A stretch of 64,000 bases of DNA from Candidatus Eisenbacteria bacterium (GTDB taxonomy: Bacteria > Eisenbacteria > RBG-16-71-46 > CAIMUX01 > JAHJDP01). A model generated the notes under the pieces. The model saw only the letters and a program-made list of their open reading frames with translations, was not told the DNA's origin and made no database searches. The stretch is taken from the NCBI GenBank assembly GCA_018831195.1, contig JAHJDP010000065.1, positions 1 through 64,000 of the forward strand, given 5' to 3'. Shown here in pieces: positions 5,777-14,721 of the stretch (its first letter is position 1; every line of letters starts with the position of its first letter). The position numbers were made by a program, and so were the translations under genes.

Positions 5777-7627
5777 TTAATCCGGTGGAAATTCCTGCTG
5801 CCACTCCTCCGGCGACTCCTCACGAGCCGGTTGTTTTGTCTTATCGAGAATGAAGGGTCCCATGACGAGATAATCCATTTCGGTTCGCATGAAACAGCGA
5901 TAAGCATCCTCGGGTGAGCAAACGATCGGTTCGCCGCGCACATTGAACGATGTGTTGATAATGACGGGACATCCGGTCAGTTCCTTGAAGGCCGTGATCA
6001 TGGCGTGATAGATCGGATTGTCGAGTTTGTTCACCGTTTGCAGGCGCGCCGTGAAGTCGACATGCGTAATAGCCGGAACTTCCGACCGGGGAACGTGCAA
6101 CTTTGCCAGCCCGGTGAGCTTCTCTTCCTCCGCTGTCAGGGTTCGCCATTTATCGGGATGCACGTCGGCCACGAGAAGCATATAGGGGCTTTCCCGGTCG
6201 ATCGAGAACCACTCGGAGACATCTTCCGCCCGGACCGTCGGTGCGAAGGGGCGGAATGATTCCCTGTATTTAATCTTTAGATTCATGACCGATTGCATCT
6301 TCGGGGAACGGGCGTCGCCGATGATGCTGCGGCTGCCCAGCGCCCGCGGGCCAAACTCCATCCGGCCCTGAAACCATCCGACGACTCTCTCGGAATTGAT
6401 AAGTTCCGCTGTTAGTCTCGGGATCTCTTCGATGAGGAATCTCTCATGGGGAATCCCCTCCGCTTCGAGATACGCTAGGATCTCCCTTTCTGAGAACTCG
6501 GGTCCGAGATACGAACCGGTCTGCTGATCCCGCGGCGCCTTGTCCTGATGAGACCAATCAAGCTTGCGGGGTTGATCGAGGAAATGATGCCAAATAGCAT
6601 AGGCCGCGCCGAGGGCGCCGCCGGCGTCGCCGGAAGCGGGCTGAATCCACAGATCTTCAAAGGGGCCTTCCCGAAGGATTTTGCCGTTGGCCACGCAATT
6701 CAGAGCGACACCGCCCGCCAGGCAGAGATAACGCGCGCCCGTTTCTTTGTGAACATGCGCCGCCATCTTTAACATGACCTCTTCGGTGACGACCTGGATC
6801 GACCGGGCCATATCCATTTCGCGTTTTGTGATCGGCGTCTCCGGCTTTCGCGGCGGGCCGCCGAAGAGCTTTGCAAACCGGTCATTTGTCATCGTCAATC
6901 CGACTTGATAATTGAAATAGGGGAGATTGAGCCGGAAGGAACCGTCATCCTTGATATCGATAAGCTCCGATTTGATCAAATCGACATAGCGGGGCTCGCC
7001 GTAGGGGGCCAATCCCATGATTTTGTATTCGCCGGAATTGACCCTGAAGCCGGTGAAGTATGTAAAAGCTGAGTAAAGAAGTCCCAAGGAATGGGGAAAC
7101 TTTATCTCGGATAGGATCTGGACCCGGTTATCCCGGCCGATCCCATAAGAAGCCGTCGCCCACTCGCCGACCCCATCCGCCGTAATCAGGGCCGCTTCAC
7201 GGAAGGGCGAGGGAAAGAAAGCGGAGGCGGCGTGCGATTCGTGATGCTCGGGAAAGAGTATCTCGCCATTATAGTTCAATTCTTTGCAAATGAGATCCTT
7301 GAGAAGCAGCTTTTGCCGCATCCAAATCGGCATCGCCGTTAAAAAAGAGGTGATCCCCTTGGGCGCGTAGGCGAGATACGATTCCAGCAGCCGCTCAAAT
7401 TTCAGAAAGGGTTTATCATAAAAAACGACATAATCGATGGCGCTGATGTCGATCTCTGCTTCCTGCAGGCAATACTCAACGGCGTGCGCCGGAAAGCGGT
7501 AATCATGTTTCTTCCGGCTGAACCGCTCTTCCTGTGCGGCGGCGACAAGCTTTCCGTCGCGCAACAAACAGGCGGCACTATCGTGGTAGAAGGCCGAGAG
7601 ACCGAGGATAGTGAGGCTGTCCGGCAT
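5777..7627 (-). CDS. NodU/CmcH-family O-carbamoyltransferase
   Basis: A 616-residue enzyme of full family length. The N-terminal YrdC-unlike, actin-fold half begins Ile-Leu-Gly-Leu-Ser-Ala-Phe-Tyr-His-Asp-Ser-Ala-Ala-Cys and has the metal-site motif His-His-Glu-Ser-His-Ala and the phosphate-loop region Thr-Ala-Asp-Gly-Val-Gly-Glu. The C-terminal domain has Gly-Arg-Met-Glu-Phe-Gly-Pro-Arg-Ala-Leu-Gly-Ser-Arg-Ser and Asn-Thr-Ser-Phe-Asn. The family transfers a carbamoyl group from carbamoyl phosphate, via carbamoyl-AMP, to a hydroxyl group. The target is unknown. It is first in an operon with the GNAT and SxtJ-like genes. Confidence 0.95.
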   Translation of the reverse strand: MPDSLTILGLSAFYHDSAACLLRDGKLVAAAQEERFSRKKHDYRFPAHAVEYCLQEAEIDISAIDYVVFYDKPFLKFERLLESYLAYAPKGITSFLTAMPIWMRQKLLLKDLICKELNYNGEILFPEHHESHAASAFFPSPFREAALITADGVGEWATASYGIGRDNRVQILSEIKFPHSLGLLYSAFTYFTGFRVNSGEYKIMGLAPYGEPRYVDLIKSELIDIKDDGSFRLNLPYFNYQVGLTMTNDRFAKLFGGPPRKPETPITKREMDMARSIQVVTEEVMLKMAAHVHKETGARYLCLAGGVALNCVANGKILREGPFEDLWIQPASGDAGGALGAAYAIWHHFLDQPRKLDWSHQDKAPRDQQTGSYLGPEFSEREILAYLEAEGIPHERFLIEEIPRLTAELINSERVVGWFQGRMEFGPRALGSRSIIGDARSPKMQSVMNLKIKYRESFRPFAPTVRAEDVSEWFSIDRESPYMLLVADVHPDKWRTLTAEEEKLTGLAKLHVPRSEVPAITHVDFTARLQTVNKLDNPIYHAMITAFKELTGCPVIINTSFNVRGEPIVCSPEDAYRCFMRTEMDYLVMGPFILDKTKQPAREESPEEWQQEFPPD

Positions 7628-7878
7628 TGAAAAAATCTCCCAGATCTTGAATGCGACTAGGGTTAGAGAATATCATAGGGTCTAGGGTATTCCCACAACT
7701 CGCCTTAACTCCAAGCGTTACAACACGATACAGCCTTTTGGCGCCAGGGCTGCCGATCCTTGGAGCGAAAAAGATGATACTGCCGGACCCGGGGCCCCTG
7801 GTGTAAACTCAGGATGGCCGTTATGAACTGATCGGCAGAAGACTCTAAGATCAAAACTCTCAAGAAGGAGGAGAGCGA

Positions 7879-8976
7879 ATGCGTGGCGGGACACCATGGT
7901 TTCGGCTCTTGTTTTCACTGCTCGTGGTCGCCGGGCTTGTTTGTCTTGCCGGATGTGGTTCGGATAAATCGACCAAGCCGGATGACGGCATCAAGGTCCG
8001 CATCACCCCAGCTCAAGTGATGGTCCGTGTACAACACACCTATCAATTCAATGCCACCGTTACCGGGGCGGTTGATCCCGATGTGACCTGGTCTCTTGAT
8101 GAAGGGCCTGGTTGGGGAATGGTAGACACGACCGGAGTCTACACAGCGCCCGACACAATGCCCGATCCGGCGACGGCCACGGTGCGTGTTACCTGTGTTG
8201 AGGACTCTACAAAGCAGGCCACGGCATTGATTGATATCGGAAGCCTGATTACTGTGACGATCTCGCCGAAGCAGATCACGCTGCAGCTCGGCCAAACACA
8301 TCAGTTTGAGGCTACAGCGACGACCGGCAAGCTCGATCCCGATGTGACCTGGAGCATCGATGAGAGTGAGGATTGGGGGAGTATCGATTCCGACGGCTTT
8401 TACGCCGCTCCTGCCGTCATGCCGGCGACGTATGCGGTGACGATTCGTGCGACGAGTTTGGTCGATCCCGAATCATGCGCCACGGCGCGGCTTTTTCTCT
8501 CAAGTGTCGATCCCGCCACCATGGTGCCGGATTTCATGTTGGAAGATATGCACCCGGATACACCAACCTCGGGAACACTTGTTTCACCGCGGGATTATCT
8601 GGGGAAAATATCCGTATGGGGCTTCATTAGAGGCAGCACCTGACCTTCCTGCTACGCTCAGTTTGAGCTACTTGGTTCGATGCAGGCGGAATTGGAGAAT
8701 GAAGGATTGGCTCTGGATGTCCGCATTCTTGGACTCAATATGCCGAATAACGAGGTGAACAACGCGGTCATGTGCGCTCATAGCAGCTTGCCTTACCTTC
8801 AAGATACTACAGGTGAGCACGCCTGGCAGGAGTGGGATGTGATCGGCTATGACGTCATCATTGTGGACGAGAACAATGTTTTCATAACAAAATATAATGT
8901 CGGAGCGCATACTCTCGTGACGCCCAGCAACTATTACGAATTGAAGCAGATGATTTCAGACGCCGCGGGGAAATGA
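7879..8976 (+). CDS. Ig-repeat lipoprotein with redoxin domain; predicted selenoprotein (UxxC)
   Basis: A 365-codon frame interrupted only by TGA at 8641-8643 (codon 255). The N-terminus is a lipoprotein signal (Leu-Ala-Gly-Cys). Residues about 35-120 and 125-210 are two Ig-like repeats with Asp-Val-Thr-Trp-Ser and Gly-x-Tyr-x-Ala-Pro motifs. A thioredoxin-like domain follows: Pro-Asp-Phe, Leu-Gly-Lys-Ile-Ser-Val-Trp, then Ser-Thr-[TGA]-Pro-Ser-Cys-Tyr-Ala-Gln-Phe-Glu-Leu-Leu, and later Tyr-Asp-Val-Ile-Ile-Val-Asp. TGA replaces exactly the first Cys of the CxxC redox motif, so selenocysteine is far more likely than a random nonsense mutation. A SECIS-like hairpin follows. Expected role: surface thiol-disulfide or peroxide chemistry. 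A GGAGGAG Shine-Dalgarno precedes the ATG. The alternative is a pseudogene with a single stop. Confidence 0.8.
8643..8676 (+). promoter_or_regulatory. Candidate bacterial SECIS element
   Basis: GCTCA (8656-8660) and TGAGC (8664-8668) form a perfect stem around the loop GTT. ACC at 8643-8645 can pair with GGT at 8674-8676 below an internal loop. The apical G is 17 bases after the TGA. Known bacterial SECIS elements place a small loop with G in its first two positions about 16-37 bases downstream of the UGA, which this fits. Confidence 0.6.
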
Positions 8977-9004
8977 GCCCGGGAGTGATGGAGCGGATCA
9001 TTCC

Positions 9005-9685
9005 ATGGGGAGCGGGTATTACAGCGAAAGGCTATCCGGCAAACGCCTGCTACAATGCTATGAGGTGGCGTCCGCCCGGGTGCGCCGCTATCTCGAATCC
9101 GAGCTGAATCATGCGCTGAAACAAATCCGGCCCGGTCAATCCGTCCTTGAATTGGGCTGCGGGTACGGCCGCCTCCTGCCGCCGATCGCCGCGAAAGCCG
9201 GGCGGATCATCGGCATCGACTCCTCTTTCGATAATCTCGAGTACGGCCGGGAATACCTCGCCGGATGCGGATGCCGCTCCTTCGATCTTCAGGTGATGGA
9301 CGCCGCTCGACTCGGCTTCAAAGAGGATCATTTTGATTGCGTTTTGTGCCTTCAAAATGGGATCTCCGCCTTTCAGGTCGACCAACGCGCCTTGATCCTC
9401 GAAGCTCTCCGCGTGCTGAGACCGGGCGGCCGCGCCCTTTTTTCGAGCTATGCGGAGAGGTTTTGGAATGACCGGCTGGAATGGTTCCGCCTGCAGGCCG
9501 CCGCCGGATTGTTGGGGGAGATTGATGAGGAACAAACCCGCGATGGCGTCATCGTCTGTCGTGACGGTTTTCGGGCGACGACCGTAACACCCGCCGGCTT
9601 TCATGCCTTGCTCCACGGTCTCAATGTTCAAGCGAATATTGTAGAAGTAGACGGATCGAGCCTCTTTTGTGAGATGACCAAATAA
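9005..9685 (+). CDS. Class I SAM-dependent methyltransferase
   Basis: 226 residues. Motif I is Val-Leu-Glu-Leu-Gly-Cys-Gly-Tyr-Gly-Arg. It is followed by an Ile-Gly-Ile-Asp acidic ribose site, Met-Asp-Ala-Ala (motif II region), Phe-Asp-Cys-Val-Leu-Cys and Leu-Arg-Pro-Gly-Gly-Arg-Ala. It resembles UbiE/Methyltransf_11-type enzymes; the substrate cannot be told. It begins 28 bases after the selenoprotein stop, so the two may be cotranscribed, and it ends in a clear terminator hairpin. No sequence similarity to the cassette methyltransferase at 1465-2220 beyond the fold motifs. Confidence 0.9.
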   Translation: MGSGYYSERLSGKRLLQCYEVASARVRRYLESELNHALKQIRPGQSVLELGCGYGRLLPPIAAKAGRIIGIDSSFDNLEYGREYLAGCGCRSFDLQVMDAARLGFKEDHFDCVLCLQNGISAFQVDQRALILEALRVLRPGGRALFSSYAERFWNDRLEWFRLQAAAGLLGEIDEEQTRDGVIVCRDGFRATTVTPAGFHALLHGLNVQANIVEVDGSSLFCEMTK

Positions 9686-9686
9686 A

Positions 9687-9714
9687 AAAGACCCGCCTGA
9701 TGGGGCGGGTCTTT
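9687..9714. terminator. Bidirectional intrinsic terminator
   Basis: AAAGACCCGCC (9687-9697) pairs perfectly with GGCGGGTCTTT (9704-9714) around a six-base loop. A-rich and T-rich flanks let it act on both strands, ending the methyltransferase (+) and the convergent PEP-CTERM gene (-). Confidence 0.85.
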
Positions 9715-9739
9715 CGATATTCCTTTGAACTGGAATCCT

Positions 9740-10408
9740 CTAGCTGTTCTTCCGGCGCTTCCTTGAGAGGGAAAGAACGCTCAATCCGAGAAGCGTCAGC
9801 CCGATGGTCGCCGGTTCGGGAACGGGCGGTACATCGGGGGTGAGGTTTGAGAAGAACAGGTCGTCGACATCGGCCCGGCGCCCCAACAGATCTGCTTCGT
9901 TGTTCGCCCAAGCCGTCACCTCGACATAGCCGAATTCCTGCCCCGCCTCGGCGATAATCCCTCCGAAGGGGTAGGCCCCCACCCGCGGGGTTAATGTAGG
10001 ATTCGGTCCAAAGACGAAGCTACCGAGAGACAATCCGCCCAGATAGTCAAAGACCTCAACCTGCAAGGCTCCGGGAAAGGCGATCCCGAAACTCGCTATG
10101 GCTTCATCGAAGTCGAATCCTATCGTGGATGGATCTTCACCGCCGCCGGAGATGCCGTGTTCATCGAGCTGGAAGCGATCATCAGTATAGCCGTAGTCAT
10201 CTCCCTGGGGAAAAGTCAAACCCAGAACCTGATACTGATTGGCCAGCAGCGTCCCATCGGGCAGATCGGTGAAATCAACGTGCTGAAGATCTCCCGCCGA
10301 ATCCATGAAGAGAGACATGTCCTCAAAAAGGAGAAAACCTGCGGCGGGGGAGACGAGCAGTCCGAGAACAGCGAGGAGTCCGAAACAACGACTCAGTACA
10401 GCAGTCAT
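9740..10408 (-). CDS. PEP-CTERM sorting-domain protein
   Basis: 222 residues: signal peptide (hydrophobic run to about residue 25), a beta-rich extracellular domain with Asp-Phe-Thr-Asp-Leu-Pro-Asp-Gly-Thr near the start, and a C-terminal tripartite signal: Val-Pro-Glu-Pro-Ala-Thr, a hydrophobic helix and a Arg-Lys-Arg-Arg-Lys cluster. Such proteins are cleaved by an exosortase and usually released or attached to extracellular polysaccharide. The central part is of the kind that binds sugars or is simply structural; function unknown. No exosortase gene lies in the window. The gene converges on the methyltransferase terminator. Confidence 0.9.
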   Translation of the reverse strand: MTAVLSRCFGLLAVLGLLVSPAAGFLLFEDMSLFMDSAGDLQHVDFTDLPDGTLLANQYQVLGLTFPQGDDYGYTDDRFQLDEHGISGGGEDPSTIGFDFDEAIASFGIAFPGALQVEVFDYLGGLSLGSFVFGPNPTLTPRVGAYPFGGIIAEAGQEFGYVEVTAWANNEADLLGRRADVDDLFFSNLTPDVPPVPEPATIGLTLLGLSVLSLSRKRRKNS

Positions 10409-10577
10409 CCTTGACCTCCAGTTGAAGTGGATCCGATGTTGTAGGATTTTACTGCTAACCCATTTGCGACTTCACAGATGGATGTTCTTTGCACTAACAC
10501 CCCATCTTAATGAGGGATCTCCCAGCGGTCAAGTATGATGAGCCGGCGGCCGCCCGCGGGGCGCCGGCGGGATCGCC

Positions 10578-12440
10578 TCACGGCATGTTGATCAGGGAAT
10601 GCAGCAGGATATCCCCCTCAGCGGTATGAAGTTCCAGATCGGGGCCCCAAGTGCCGGAGATGACCGGACCGGTGAATTGGAGCAGCCCATAAACAGCGCC
10701 GTCCTTGAGCAGGCCGCCTTCATAAAGCCAGTAGTCGGGTTCCGACACGGTATTGAGCCAAGTGGAATCGGGCCCGCCACTGCCGAAGTGTGTATAAGCC
10801 TCCCAGCGCACCGAAGCCGGCCGGCCGGCTTCCTCGCCGACGAATTGATAGTTGGATCCATTGAATGAGGCGGTATTCCCATTCCTAAAAATAAAGTTCC
10901 TAATCTCTACCGCGTCTCCGGAATTATGAATCAAATGGGACCAATAGGATTGATTGACCGTAATGGAAGCGGTTGGTGATGTAACCGTCCCGGTGGTTCC
11001 GGTGGTGAGTTCAGATTCCGCCCAGCCCGAGTCAACCGATGAGGTCTGGTCCCCTTCGTCGACAATGTCGATTTGAAGCGTTTCATCGTTGTAAACCACC
11101 GAGCCGGTACTCCGTCGCTGCCATTGCCAATGACCGTACCCAACGGAACCCTTCTCGCTTTGGATTCTGAAATTCATTTGATCCTGAATAAAGACAGTGA
11201 AATCCAACTCATGTTCATCGAGAAAATCTTCCCAGGTGCCGTCGACATAGCCGTCGAATTGTGTAAATACGAATTCTATGGCGGGAGATCCGGAGAAGAG
11301 CACGATGAGCCGGTCATTGGGCGTCGGGGAGTAGGTGAAATCCTCAGAATTGGGGGCGGATTGGGTAAGCGTTCCCGTGAAGGTCGGCGATCCACCATTG
11401 AGCTCCGTCGCTCCCCAAACCGCCTGCGCGGCCAATGAAATAGATTCTTCGGTCAATTCGTTCGACGAGTAGGCGGTATCGAAAATCTCCTGAATCAGTT
11501 CCTTTTCTTCGGTGGGGACACCGCCACTGCTCTGCAGCGTCACCTGCGCCGTGCCGCTTTTCGACGGATCGGCCGTGCTGGTGGCGCGGACGACAGCCGT
11601 TGCCGGATTCGGCAGGGCGGCCGGCGCGGTGTAAAGACCTGATGCATTGACCGATCCGAAGGAAGAGCCGCTATCAACACTCCAGGTCACGCCTGTGTCG
11701 GTTGTACCGGTGACTTGCGCGCTGAATTGCTGCGTTTGTCCCAATGTGACCGTGGCGGTTGGAGGGGTAATGCTCACCGAAATCTCACCGCCGGTTTCGG
11801 TCAGCGTGATTTGGGCTGTTCCGCTCTTTGATGGATCGGCGGCGCTGGTGGCGCGAACGACAGCCGTTGCCGGATTCGGCAGGGCGGCGGGCGCGGTGTA
11901 AAGACCTGATGCATTGATCGTTCCGAAGGAAGATCCGCTATCAACGCTCCAGGTCACGCCTGTGTTGGTTGTGCCGGTGACGATAGCGGTGAATTGCCGC
12001 GTGGCGCCCAATTGAACAACGGCTGTGGCCGGCTGGACCGCCACGGCGATCTCGCCGGTCATGTTGTTGACAATCACGGTGATTTCATTTTCCGCCGTGG
12101 CATTGGATCCTTCCGCCTTCGCCTTCAATGTGTGGGATCCGTTGGATGTATTCGCCGTATTCCACATGATCGCATAGGGAGAGGTCGCGTCATTCCCGAT
12201 CTCGGTGCTCTCAATGTAAAATCTCACCATCCCGGCGTTGGTCGCGTCGGCCGTGACCGTGACATTGCCGGAGACGGTGCTGTTATCAGTCGGATGCGTA
12301 ATTGTTACCGTGGGGCCACCGGAATGTTCATCCGGCTGGGTCGCTTTGTCGCGCCCGCATCCGCCGAGGAGGGCGGGCAGGATGTAGACAAGGAATGCGA
12401 AAAGCGGCAACATTTTACGGAATGATCGATTTTTGAACAT
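10578..12440 (-). CDS. Lipoprotein with Ig-like repeats
   Basis: About 620 residues. A lipobox (Leu-Gly-Gly-Cys) anchors it. Residues about 40-125 form a Big_9-like Ig domain (Val-Thr-Ile-Thr-His-Pro ... Val-Thr-Val-Thr-Ala-Asp). Next come two almost identical 89-residue Ig repeats with Val-Thr-Trp-Ser-Val-Asp and Gly-Leu-Tyr-Thr-Ala-Pro, then a roughly 300-residue C-terminal region of unknown fold. The repeats share motifs with the selenoprotein at 7879. The start at 12440 has GAGAGGA eight bases upstream; a start seven codons earlier is possible. Likely a surface structural or adhesion protein. From 10409 to 10577 there is only a short intergenic region. Confidence 0.85.
   Translation of the reverse strand: MFKNRSFRKMLPLFAFLVYILPALLGGCGRDKATQPDEHSGGPTVTITHPTDNSTVSGNVTVTADATNAGMVRFYIESTEIGNDATSPYAIMWNTANTSNGSHTLKAKAEGSNATAENEITVIVNNMTGEIAVAVQPATAVVQLGATRQFTAIVTGTTNTGVTWSVDSGSSFGTINASGLYTAPAALPNPATAVVRATSAADPSKSGTAQITLTETGGEISVSITPPTATVTLGQTQQFSAQVTGTTDTGVTWSVDSGSSFGSVNASGLYTAPAALPNPATAVVRATSTADPSKSGTAQVTLQSSGGVPTEEKELIQEIFDTAYSSNELTEESISLAAQAVWGATELNGGSPTFTGTLTQSAPNSEDFTYSPTPNDRLIVLFSGSPAIEFVFTQFDGYVDGTWEDFLDEHELDFTVFIQDQMNFRIQSEKGSVGYGHWQWQRRSTGSVVYNDETLQIDIVDEGDQTSSVDSGWAESELTTGTTGTVTSPTASITVNQSYWSHLIHNSGDAVEIRNFIFRNGNTASFNGSNYQFVGEEAGRPASVRWEAYTHFGSGGPDSTWLNTVSEPDYWLYEGGLLKDGAVYGLLQFTGPVISGTWGPDLELHTAEGDILLHSLINMP
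11566..11974 (-). repeat. Direct DNA repeat inside the Ig-repeat lipoprotein gene
   Basis: Positions 11566-11707 recur at 11833-11974 with only about ten differences in 142 bases. The offset is 267 bp, exactly 89 codons, so the copies encode the same segment of two successive Ig domains. The close match at synonymous sites points to recent duplication or gene conversion. Confidence 0.85.
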
Positions 12441-12485
12441 GCGCCGTTCCTCTCTATTCAACGGATATCTTCCGAGCCACCGGGG

Positions 12486-14570
12486 CTATGGATCCACCAC
12501 CAGATCTCCGGCGGGACCCGCAGGTGTTATGTCGAGCGCCGTCGTCAAGAAGGCCCATTGGTCCGTGGCCTCATCGATCAGTTTTGAGACCGGCTTTCCA
12601 AGGCCGTGACCGGCTTTGGTTTCAATACGGATAAGACCCGGTTGTTCACCTGTTTGAACACTCTGCAAGGCCGCGGCGAATTTAAAACTGTGAGCTGGAA
12701 AGACCCGGTCGTCGTGGTCTCCGGTGCAGATCAGGGTCGCCGGATAGGCCGTTCCCGGCTTCAAGTTGTGATAAGGGGAATAGGCCAGGAGCGCTTCGAA
12801 TTCCGCCGGGTCGTCCGGCGAACCATAGTCGGATGTCCAAGCCCAGCCGATCGTGAATTTGTGAAACCTCAGCATGTCGAGGACGCCGACAATGGGGATG
12901 CAGGCGCCGAATAGATCGGGCCGCTGCGTCATGCAGGCTCCGATAAGCAGGCCGCCATTGCTGCGCCCGCTGATGGCCAGTTTCGATGGGCACGTATATT
13001 TGTTGTCGATCAGCCACTCGGCCGCGGCGATGAAATCATCAAAGACATTTTGTTTTTTTAGCTTTGTGCCCTGTTCATGCCATTCCTTTCCGTATTCCGC
13101 TCCTCCCCGGATATTCGCGAGCGCGAAGAGACCGCCCATTTCCATCCATACAAGGTGCGGTACCGAGAAGAATGGGGTCCTGGCGATATTGAATCCGCCA
13201 TAGCCGTAAAGGAGTGCCGGTTGATGGCCGTCGAGCTGGATCCCCTTCTTATGGCAGATAAACAGGGGCACCTTTGTTCCGTCTTTGCTGTCATAGAAGA
13301 TCTGCTCGGTTTCATAATCATCGGCCTTGAAAGGAAGCTCGGCCTGCCAGACGACATTCAACTCGCCGGTTCCCATATCATAATGGCAGATGGTGCCGGG
13401 TGTCGTAAAATCAGTGTATGAGAAGAAGGCCTCCCTGTCGTCATACCGTCCACGGATCTGCTCGACCGTCCCGATTCCCGGCAGCTTTATTTCGCGGATA
13501 AACTCTCCGGTTCTATTGAAGACTTTTATGCGTGTATGCGCATCGTGCAGATAGATAGCGGCGAACATCTTATTGATAAACTCGACGCTTTGAAGGGCAT
13601 CGCCGGCGGGGGGGATGATCTCCTGTTTCTCCAAGCCTGCGCCGCGGCGCGTATCCATGGAGATGACCCTTCCTGAAGGAGCATCAAGATCGGTCATAAA
13701 ATAGAAGATGGAGCCGGTATTACCGATAAAATGGTAGGAGGCGTCGAAATCGGTCAGCAGCTCGATAACCTGCGCCTGAGGGTCTTGGAGATCGAGATAA
13801 GCGATGCCGTTTTCACGATACGTCCCTTTCCAAATCAGGATGAGCAGGTACGCCCCGTCATGTGTAGCATGCCCTTCAAATCCCCATTCCTTCTCATTGG
13901 GCTTTTCATAGATCAAAATATCTTCAGATTGAAGCGTGTTGAGGCGATGCTTGTACAGCTTGTGGTAGTAATTTGCGCCCTTGTAGATATCGCTTTCATC
14001 TGGCTCGTCATAACGGCTGTAATAAAAATCCATCCCATCTTTTGACCAGGCCGCTCCCGAGAATTTAACCCAGTTTAGTTTGTCCGGGAGAGTCCGGCCG
14101 CTTCCGACCTCCATGAATCGCCATTCCTGCCAGTCGGAACCCGATGCCGAGAGGCCATAGGCCAGTTTCTTGCCGTCATCGCTGACGGCGAACTCGATGA
14201 GTGAGATCGTTCCATCATCAGAGAGGGCATTTGGATCCAAAAGAACTTTTGGTTCCCCGGCCAAGGATTCAGACCAGTAGAGAACATCTTGGTTTTGGAG
14301 CCCGTTGTTTTTTGTGAAGAAATACCGTTCTCCCTTTTTAAAGGGAATGCCGAATTTTTCATAATTCCACAACTCTGTCATGCGGCGGTGGATGCTGTTT
14401 CTGAAGGGGATCTTATCCAGGTACCGGAATGTTACGTCGTTTTCGGCCGCGATCCATTGTTGTGTTTGGTTCGAATCGAGATCTTCCAGCCGGCGATAGG
14501 GATCCTTGACTTCGATGCCGTGGATCTTTTCGACGATATCGTCACAAGGGGATTCAGGATATTTAATCAT
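12486..14570 (-). CDS. Prolyl oligopeptidase (S9A)
   Basis: A 694-residue enzyme of normal length, beginning Tyr-Pro-x-x-Pro-x-Asp-Asp and Asp-Pro-Tyr-Arg-Arg-Leu-Glu-Asp, the signature N-terminus. The central part is the seven-bladed propeller. The hydrolase domain has Gly-Tyr-Gly-Gly-Phe-Asn, the nucleophile motif Gly-Arg-Ser-Asn-Gly-Gly, Asp in Asp-His-Asp-Asp-Arg-Val and His in Ala-Gly-His-Gly. It cleaves short peptides after proline. No signal peptide is seen, so it is probably cytoplasmic. It is the only member of its transcription unit, separated from the upstream protease gene by a hairpin. Confidence 0.95.
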   Translation of the reverse strand: MIKYPESPCDDIVEKIHGIEVKDPYRRLEDLDSNQTQQWIAAENDVTFRYLDKIPFRNSIHRRMTELWNYEKFGIPFKKGERYFFTKNNGLQNQDVLYWSESLAGEPKVLLDPNALSDDGTISLIEFAVSDDGKKLAYGLSASGSDWQEWRFMEVGSGRTLPDKLNWVKFSGAAWSKDGMDFYYSRYDEPDESDIYKGANYYHKLYKHRLNTLQSEDILIYEKPNEKEWGFEGHATHDGAYLLILIWKGTYRENGIAYLDLQDPQAQVIELLTDFDASYHFIGNTGSIFYFMTDLDAPSGRVISMDTRRGAGLEKQEIIPPAGDALQSVEFINKMFAAIYLHDAHTRIKVFNRTGEFIREIKLPGIGTVEQIRGRYDDREAFFSYTDFTTPGTICHYDMGTGELNVVWQAELPFKADDYETEQIFYDSKDGTKVPLFICHKKGIQLDGHQPALLYGYGGFNIARTPFFSVPHLVWMEMGGLFALANIRGGAEYGKEWHEQGTKLKKQNVFDDFIAAAEWLIDNKYTCPSKLAISGRSNGGLLIGACMTQRPDLFGACIPIVGVLDMLRFHKFTIGWAWTSDYGSPDDPAEFEALLAYSPYHNLKPGTAYPATLICTGDHDDRVFPAHSFKFAAALQSVQTGEQPGLIRIETKAGHGLGKPVSKLIDEATDQWAFLTTALDITPAGPAGDLVVDP

Positions 14571-14653
14571 GAAGAGAGGCTCCCACCTTTAATTTAATGT
14601 GAATGTCTGGAGGTAGAATACTACAGAAGGGATCATGGTCAAGAATTATGCAG

Positions 14654-14698
14654 TGCCCGGCCGGCCGGTTTTGGAATGACGCGGCGGCTGGCCGGGCA
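14654..14698 (-). terminator. Hairpin after the papain-family protease gene
   Basis: TGCCCGGCC (14654-14662) pairs with GGCCGGGCA (14690-14698), with further GC pairing inside. There is no long T-run, so it may be a weak terminator or an mRNA-stabilising hairpin. Confidence 0.5.
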
Positions 14699-14721
14699 AA
14701 GCGGTTCCAGGGCATAAGCCC

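Noticed and set aside
8641-8680. A simple pseudogene interpretation of the redoxin lipoprotein
   Set aside because: The only defect is TGA exactly at the CxxC position, the frame is otherwise open, and a SECIS-like hairpin follows; kept as the alternative only.
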